This document shows, piece after piece, positions 11,847 to 15,321 of a DNA stretch of 15,321 nucleotides (position 1 is the stretch's first letter; every line of letters starts with the position of its first letter). The DNA is from Candidatus Pacearchaeota archaeon. GTDB taxonomy: Archaea > Nanoarchaeota > Nanoarchaeia > Pacearchaeales > GW2011-AR1. Where the stretch lies: positions 1-15,321 of the forward strand of contig NZER01000436.1 of the NCBI GenBank assembly GCA_002690445.1, read 5' to 3'. The notes below the pieces were generated by a model. That model searched no databases. It was not told where the DNA came from and saw only the letters and a list, made by a program, of their open reading frames with translations. A program made the translations under genes and the position numbers.

Positions 11847-12785
11847 ATGAAAGTATTAACATCTTTACTCCTAGGTCTCGCTCTTACGACATTTTCGTTT
11901 GGGGCAGAGAAAAAACAGTCTACGGCAGAACATCTTCAAAATGTATCTGTAACGATTAGATCAGAAGGCGCATTTAGCGCGGGCGAAGGCTCGGGGGTGA
12001 TCTTCACTAGGAAGGACTCTAAAGGAGATTTAGTAAATTTTGTTTGGACGGCTGGACACGTTATAGATAATCTTCGTCTTACGAAGCGCATTTTAGTAAA
12101 CGGTACATATAAAACTATTGTACATTTTAGAGACCCCGTAATTGTTAAGGAAATTCGCCAAAACGGTAGAACTGTTGGGCGCCTTCAGATGGATGCAGAG
12201 GTATTAAAGTATTCAGAAAGTGAAGATGACCAAGATCTCGCACTACTTCGAGTTCGCAAGCTTAATTTTGTGAAGGACAGTGTAGTATTTTATCTTGATG
12301 AAGATATCCCCCCGCTAGGAACGGACTTACTTCATGTAGGTTCTCTACTAGGCCAATTTGGAGCCAATTCTATGACATCAGGTATAATGTCTCAGCACGG
12401 TAGGATTCTTAAAGATTTAAATAAACATATATTTGACCAGACGACCTGCACGGCGTTTCCCGGAAGTTCTGGTGGTGGGGTATTTCTAAAGGATGACGGT
12501 AACACCAGATATGTAGGAATGCTTGTTCGTGGAGCGGGCGAAGGGTTTAACCTTATCGTTCCCGTTCGAAGAATGGTTGAGTATTGTGAAAAAAATGAAA
12601 TCATGTGGGCGCTAGACCCAAAGGTGGAGATGCCAACAGAAGAAGAGCTAAAGAAAATGCCCATTGAAAACACGCCGACAGAAAAAGCAGAGTATAAAAA
12701 TACAAAAAAAGAAGCGGCAAAAAAAATGTTTCCATTTATGCTACGCGTAACTTATCCAAAAATGTTTTTAATTAAAGAGAAATAA
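11847..12785 (+). CDS. Secreted trypsin-like serine protease
   Basis: The 312-residue protein starts with a signal peptide (MKVLTSLLLGLALTTFSFGA, cleavage near A20). The chymotrypsin-fold catalytic triad is visible: H71 in FVWTAGHVID, D130 in DQDLALL, S208 in FPGSSGGGVFL. This is the S1/trypsin_2 (Do/HtrA-like) layout, but no PDZ domain follows; the tail (~255-312) is Glu/Lys-rich. It would act in the host periplasm or outside the cell. GGAAATAG with AGGA seven bases before the ATG is one of the few Shine-Dalgarno-like sites here. Its role may be cleavage of host envelope proteins or of virion proteins. A signal peptide on a phage protease is unusual, since head proteases are cytoplasmic. Confidence 0.87.
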   Translation: MKVLTSLLLGLALTTFSFGAEKKQSTAEHLQNVSVTIRSEGAFSAGEGSGVIFTRKDSKGDLVNFVWTAGHVIDNLRLTKRILVNGTYKTIVHFRDPVIVKEIRQNGRTVGRLQMDAEVLKYSESEDDQDLALLRVRKLNFVKDSVVFYLDEDIPPLGTDLLHVGSLLGQFGANSMTSGIMSQHGRILKDLNKHIFDQTTCTAFPGSSGGGVFLKDDGNTRYVGMLVRGAGEGFNLIVPVRRMVEYCEKNEIMWALDPKVEMPTEEELKKMPIENTPTEKAEYKNTKKEAAKKMFPFMLRVTYPKMFLIKEK

Positions 12786-12789
12786 AAAT

Positions 12790-13593
12790 ATGGGAAAAAA
12801 TTGTAAAGTTGTTTCAACGTTCTTTGGTGCTAGAGAAGTGCGAAATATAGCGACCGATTGCGATGGAACAATTTCCCTTCTAGAAGGGATGATTGAAAAA
12901 GAAAAGTCTACAGATGCCGGAGTGCACTGTGATACGATTTTAGTTAATCACCTTCTAGAAAAGGACAATGAAAAACCTTTGGAATTTTTAGACTCGATAA
13001 ATGGCACCCAACTCAAAAACGGAAAATTAATAACCATGAACAGGCCATGGGATAATGGAAAAGGATATGGCTTTAAGTCAAGAGATTACGCCTTTAAAAA
13101 ATATCAGGATGAGTACGAGCATTGGTTTTTTGCTGAAGATGACCTTAATTTTTTTCAAGACAACTACTATAAAAAATGTATCGATGTCTTAGAAGCGGGG
13201 CCTAAAGTGGCATTTGTTTGTACACTGCACAATGCCATAGCTCAGACCGATGCAGCTATTGTGGCAGCCGGTTTTGATCGTCAACATTGTCATGGGGGAG
13301 AGGGGTGCACACATGTACGCTTTTTAAAAGAAGTAGTTGAATTTAACGACAAAAATAGAAAATCTAGTCACCCCGACACCCAAGGACAGGGTCATTATGG
13401 AAGGAATTTGCCTTATGCAGACTCTGCCGATTTCGGTATTGCATGTCACTTTTCAGAAGTGGAATTTACAAATATCTTAACAAAGATGGGGTATGCCCTA
13501 GCTGTAGTCGGAGAACAGGTTCATGATACGGATTACTGGAGCAAGTATGATCATCAGGTTTACGGATACGAACAAAGAGGAAAAAGATGGTGA
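12790..13593 (+). CDS. GT-A-like glycosyltransferase, tentative
   Basis: The 267-residue protein has an N-terminal nucleotide-binding-type region (NCKVVSTFFG at 4-13, HCDTILVNHLL at ~46-56), NRPWDNGKGYGFKSRDYAFK at ~79-98, and the metal-binding-like HWFFAEDDLNFF (~111-122), with E-D-D in the place of the GT-A D-x-D motif. Later segments (GEGCTHVRFLKEVVEF, ADFGIACHFSEVEF) fit the acceptor half. It would move a sugar from a nucleotide donor to a phage or host molecule. It follows the protease gene by four bases, so they are probably co-transcribed. Fold assignment is from motif pattern only; a non-enzymatic relative is possible. Confidence 0.62.
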   Translation: MGKNCKVVSTFFGAREVRNIATDCDGTISLLEGMIEKEKSTDAGVHCDTILVNHLLEKDNEKPLEFLDSINGTQLKNGKLITMNRPWDNGKGYGFKSRDYAFKKYQDEYEHWFFAEDDLNFFQDNYYKKCIDVLEAGPKVAFVCTLHNAIAQTDAAIVAAGFDRQHCHGGEGCTHVRFLKEVVEFNDKNRKSSHPDTQGQGHYGRNLPYADSADFGIACHFSEVEFTNILTKMGYALAVVGEQVHDTDYWSKYDHQVYGYEQRGKRW

Positions 13594-13673
13594 GACGAAA
13601 GAGATGCCGTGGGCACATGGATAATTTTTAAAGTTTGTTCATTTTTTATTAAAGTGAGCAAAATGGCTACTTA

Positions 13674-13684
13674 GTCCAAGGGAC
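13674..13684 (+). other. GTCC-AAG-GGAC hairpin in a 177-base gene-free stretch
   Basis: The stretch 13594-13770 has no ORF. It holds this small perfect hairpin, purine-rich sequence (ggggccaaggggtgg) and the terminator at 13712. A weak TTGTTC/CAAAAT pair upstream could start a small RNA, but this is uncertain. Confidence 0.4.
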
Positions 13685-13711
13685 AAAAAAGGGGCCAAGG
13701 GGTGGAGAACG

Positions 13712-13756
13712 AAAGCGTGACATGTCCTAAACGGACCGCTGTTGCGCTTTTTTTTG
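13712..13756 (+). terminator. Complex intrinsic terminator after the GT-A-like gene
   Basis: AAAGCG (13712-13717) pairs with CGCTTT (13745-13750), enclosing GTCC-TAAAC-GGAC (13724-13736), and is followed by eight T. AGCG can also pair with CGCT at 13737-13740, an alternative fold. Confidence 0.78.
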
Positions 13757-13770
13757 TGTAATATAAGGTT

Positions 13771-13959
13771 GTGGAAAACGAATGTTGTCACATAGAGGGT
13801 TTAGGATGCCTTTCGGGAGATCGAGAGGGTTTGGGAGCAGTAAAAGCGAACCCAATTGAAGGGTATGGAGTACTAACAAACTCTACGGAAGGTTTAGGAG
13901 TTTCTTTAACCAATTCAGAAGGATACGGAGTGACCGGAATAGCGTTACATCACATGTAA
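13771..13959 (+). CDS. Decapeptide-repeat protein, GTG start
   Basis: The 62-residue product contains five near-regular ~10-residue repeats beginning E-G-L/Y-G: EGLGCLSGDR, EGLGAVKANPI, EGYGVLTNST, EGLGVSLTNS and EGYGVTGIAL. Repeated E-G-(L/Y)-G-V with N-S/T at the end suggests a small beta-solenoid or a beta-rich tip domain. The DNA copies differ at many third positions, so the repeat is kept at protein level. A C-C-H cluster is at the N-terminus and HHM at the end. The GTG start is supported by TAATAT six bases upstream and no other start in frame. Phage role unknown; tail-fibre tip or ice/metal-binding modules are only analogies. Confidence 0.68.
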   Translation: MENECCHIEGLGCLSGDREGLGAVKANPIEGYGVLTNSTEGLGVSLTNSEGYGVTGIALHHM

Positions 13960-13966
13960 AAACGGT

Positions 13967-14179
13967 ATGCCAATTCCATCACCAAACAAAAAACAAGGGA
14001 AAGATGATTTTATTTCTAATTGTATGAGCAACGAAACAATGAAAAAAGAATTTCCCGGTCAAAAGCAACGAGCGGCAGTTTGCTATTCAAAATACAAAAA
14101 GTCAAAGAAAAATTCTAAAGGTTCTGAAGTGCAGTGGAATGATTCAGAAGTAGATGATAATTCTTATATTATTTATTAA
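13967..14179 (+). CDS. Conserved small phage protein (FISNCM / EFP-QxxAVC type)
   Basis: The 70-residue protein reads MPIPSPNKKQGKDDFISNCM, then KKEFPGQKQRAAVCYSKYKK. This F-I-x-x-C-M ... M-x-x-E-F-P-x-x-x-Q-R-x-A-V-C pattern recurs in tailed phages, alone or fused near head-maturation proteins, and I recognise it as such without a proven function. Two cysteines (C19 and C39) may form a metal site or a disulfide. The C-terminal 20 residues are acidic and end YIIY. It starts seven bases after the repeat-protein stop, so they share a transcript. Confidence 0.78.
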   Translation: MPIPSPNKKQGKDDFISNCMSNETMKKEFPGQKQRAAVCYSKYKKSKKNSKGSEVQWNDSEVDDNSYIIY

Positions 14180-14192
14180 GTTTTATTGAATA

Positions 14193-14221
14193 TTGACTTT
14201 TTTTCAAATTTTATGCATAAT
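14193..14221 (+). promoter_or_regulatory. Promoter within 14193-14221
   Basis: TTGACT (14193-14198), a 17-base spacer and CATAAT (14216-14221), nine bases before the ATG at 14231. The predicted start is about three bases before the ATG. It rules out the upstream TTG at 14186 as a start. Confidence 0.78.
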
Positions 14222-14230
14222 AACAATACT

Positions 14231-14413
14231 ATGGAAAGACAAAAAACAAAAGCCGAGATCGACAAGATGATTGATTCGGTTTTAAACATTAATCTAGCGA
14301 AACATGACCTAGGCAAAGATGACTTTAATAGTGCTGTTATATCAGCAAATGAAGCCGTAATAGCACTAGAAGAACTGCAAGATACTCTTGCCCCAGAGGG
14401 TAAAAGCGTGTAA
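14231..14413 (+). CDS. Unknown 60-residue helical protein
   Basis: Starting at the ATG at 14231 (MERQKTKAEIDKMIDSVLNI), directly below a clear promoter, rather than an upstream TTG that lies before the -35. It is a small, acidic, all-helical protein with a DLGKDDFNSAVISANEAVIALEELQ segment that looks like two antiparallel helices. No family recognised. It is probably leaderless and transcribed with the genes downstream, although a structured segment lies in between. Confidence 0.7.
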   Translation: MERQKTKAEIDKMIDSVLNINLAKHDLGKDDFNSAVISANEAVIALEELQDTLAPEGKSV

Positions 14414-14421
14414 TATATATT

Positions 14422-14483
14422 GAGCGAGTTTATTAGGTCGCTCCAGTTCTGAGTGGACTAGTAGGTACTTGAGACATGAACTG
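14422..14483 (+). other. Possible cis-acting RNA structure before 14511
   Basis: Two perfect 6-bp stems are visible: GAGCGA/TCGCTC (14422-14427 with 14438-14443) directly followed by CAGTTC/GAACTG (14444-14449 with 14478-14483). There is no ORF here. It may regulate the next gene or process the transcript. Confidence 0.4.
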
Positions 14484-14510
14484 AAATGACTCGGATTATA
14501 ATATATGAAA

Positions 14511-14807
14511 ATGTCACGACATTTAAAAGAGAAAGAGGAGAGACTTCTTAATAGATATTTTCTCTTAGATGAATCCTTACAGTGGTGGGAGAGTGAGGTA
14601 AGCAATAACTTAAACCATATAGATTTTTTAGAGAATAAAGAGGAGTATCTTCCAAAAGATGCAGAAGACTTAAAAGTTGCCATGAGCAGACTCAAACTCT
14701 TATTGGGTAGATGCAAAATGGAGTTAAAAAATATGGATAACCTAGAGAACGAAATAGACGATTTCCTAAACCAAAAAAAAATAATAAAGTATGCACCTCA
14801 CAGATGA
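14511..14807 (+). CDS. Unknown coiled-coil-like protein
   Basis: A 98-residue, highly charged helical protein: MSRHLKEKEERLLNRYFLLD, ESLQWWESEVSNNLNHIDFL, then a Lys/Leu-rich helix (EDLKVAMSRLKLLLGRCKME) and a Glu-rich end. TATAAT at 14497-14502 is eight bases before the ATG at 14511; the other ATG, at 14505, would leave only two bases after the -10, so 14511 is preferred (the -10 would then direct a leaderless start). Its last 17 bases overlap the next gene in another frame. No family recognised; coiled-coil scaffold or anti-host protein are possibilities. Confidence 0.66.
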   Translation: MSRHLKEKEERLLNRYFLLDESLQWWESEVSNNLNHIDFLENKEEYLPKDAEDLKVAMSRLKLLLGRCKMELKNMDNLENEIDDFLNQKKIIKYAPHR

Positions 14808-14979
14808 AGTAAAAGAATGGCTCGACGAAAAAAGAGCCAACATGAAGAAAGATAGCTGGACAATCTTTCCTCAATTTATGGAAAAATTTAATTTAAATAA
14901 AAACGAAGCCCGAGACCTTATTCACTGTTGGGACGCAGAAAAAAGAGGTATTCCAGAGGGAAAAAGTCGAAAATTCTGA
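14791..14979 (+). CDS. Unknown 62-residue helical protein
   Basis: Starts inside the end of the preceding gene (17-base overlap). It begins MHLTDEVKEWLDEKRANMKK and continues DSWTIFPQFMEKFNLNKNEA, with a W/F-rich core and HCWDAEK, then a basic tail KSRKF. The overlap, with different frames, and the coding-like composition support a real gene. No family recognised; small helical accessory protein. Confidence 0.62.
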   Translation: MHLTDEVKEWLDEKRANMKKDSWTIFPQFMEKFNLNKNEARDLIHCWDAEKRGIPEGKSRKF

Positions 14980-14995
14980 TTTTGAGCCATACAAT
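14967..14995 (+). promoter_or_regulatory. Weak promoter for the methyltransferase gene
   Basis: TCGAAA (14967-14972, four of six), a 17-base spacer and TACAAT (14990-14995, five of six), then five bases to the ATG at 15001. The start would again fall on the start codon. Confidence 0.4.
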
Positions 14996-15000
14996 AAACA

Positions 15001-15321
15001 ATGAGCCTAAAAGAGGAGTTACACAAGGATTTTGTTAAAACCAACGGATTTGAATATTGTCACGACCTAGCTAACGCTTCCCTACACTTCAACCATCGTG
15101 CTCCTTTTGCCGTAGCTAATTTTATAAAGGACTCCGTTAAAGATAAACATTTTTGTCATATTGGTTGTTCAGAAGGAGACCTCGAATTACTTATCTCTAG
15201 ATCTGCAAGTAAAATAACAACGATAGAGGTGAACGAGGATAGATACAATGCGTCTCTACAAAAAAAAGAACGAGGACTGTACCATTGTGACGTGGACATC
15301 ATTTTCGGAGATTTTTATGAA
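15001..15321 (+). CDS. SAM-dependent methyltransferase, 3' part outside window
   Basis: The first 107 residues are visible. The Rossmann motif I is at HIGCSEGDLELLI (~57-69: strand, G-C-x-E-G-D) and motif II at ITTIEVNEDRYNASL (acidic residue at the end of beta-2, E79). VDIIFGDFYE at the window edge matches the D-V-x-x-x-x-GD-F-Y motif IV region. The N-terminal segment HFNHRAPFAVANFIKDS looks like a lid helix. It would use S-adenosylmethionine, but the methyl acceptor (DNA, RNA, protein or small molecule) cannot be read. The ATG has no Shine-Dalgarno. Confidence in the fold is good; the C-terminal half is not seen. Confidence 0.83.
   Translation, partial: MSLKEELHKDFVKTNGFEYCHDLANASLHFNHRAPFAVANFIKDSVKDKHFCHIGCSEGDLELLISRSASKITTIEVNEDRYNASLQKKERGLYHCDVDIIFGDFYE

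Noticed and set aside
14186..14230. TTG start upstream of the 14231 gene
   Set aside because: It precedes the promoter's -35, so it cannot be in the transcript from that promoter.
14366..14874. Minus-strand ORFs over the small helical genes
   Set aside because: Antisense shadows of plus-strand Lys/Glu-rich coding.
1..15321. CRISPR array, transposase or IS element
   Set aside because: No evenly spaced repeats with unique spacers and no transposase or terminal inverted repeats were seen.

Overview
This window looks like part of a tailed double-stranded DNA phage, probably a marine T4-like or otherwise large myovirus, or an environmental viral contig from one. The base composition is AT-rich, and genes are short, tightly packed and often overlap by 1-4 bases. 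The content fits such a phage: ribonucleotide reductase alpha subunit, dNMP kinase, dCMP deaminase, a small sigma-70-like factor, an FmdB-like protein, Hsp20, a 2OG-Fe(II) oxygenase, glycosyltransferases, a short nucleotide-sugar dehydrogenase and two tRNAs. A lipobox and a cleavable signal peptide suggest a Gram-negative host. The host cannot be named from the sequence.

Left part (1-6151), minus strand. One operon, from a promoter at 3668-3696, carries a small DUF736-like protein, a GT-B glycosyltransferase, the FmdB-like protein and nrdA, which runs off the left edge. A second operon, from a promoter at 5305-5333, carries dNMP kinase, two tiny ORFs and the sigma factor. Between this operon and a winged-helix-like gene (5729-6151) lies about 450 bases without protein-coding content. 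It appears to encode a dedicated ~330-nt structured RNA with a near-consensus promoter, a 12-bp closing helix and an intrinsic-terminator-like hairpin. This is the strongest candidate for something undescribed.

Middle part (6208-9093), plus strand. A compact operon starts at a promoter overlapped by a 17-bp inverted repeat. It encodes a small GRP-motif DNA-binding candidate, dCMP deaminase, a prolyl-hydroxylase-like oxygenase, a degenerate miniature SET-domain protein, a CPxC membrane protein and two unknown proteins. One unknown minus-strand gene (9096-9419) converges on it.

Right part (9540-15321), plus strand. Hsp20 is followed by two moron-like units, a lipoprotein and a one-span membrane protein, each with its own promoter and strong terminator. 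Then come a short UDP-glucose-dehydrogenase-like gene, tRNA-Arg(UCU), a 54-residue basic ORF, tRNA-Gly(UCC), a signal-peptide-bearing trypsin-like protease, a GT-A-like protein, a decapeptide-repeat protein, a conserved small phage protein, three small unknown genes and the start of a SAM methyltransferase.

Two themes cross the window. Shine-Dalgarno sequences are almost absent, and several promoters of the form TTGAC-N17-TATAAT place the predicted transcription start on or within a few bases of the start codon, which suggests leaderless mRNAs. The genes together suggest a phage that makes its own dNTPs, redirects transcription, and modifies proteins, glycans or its own particle.
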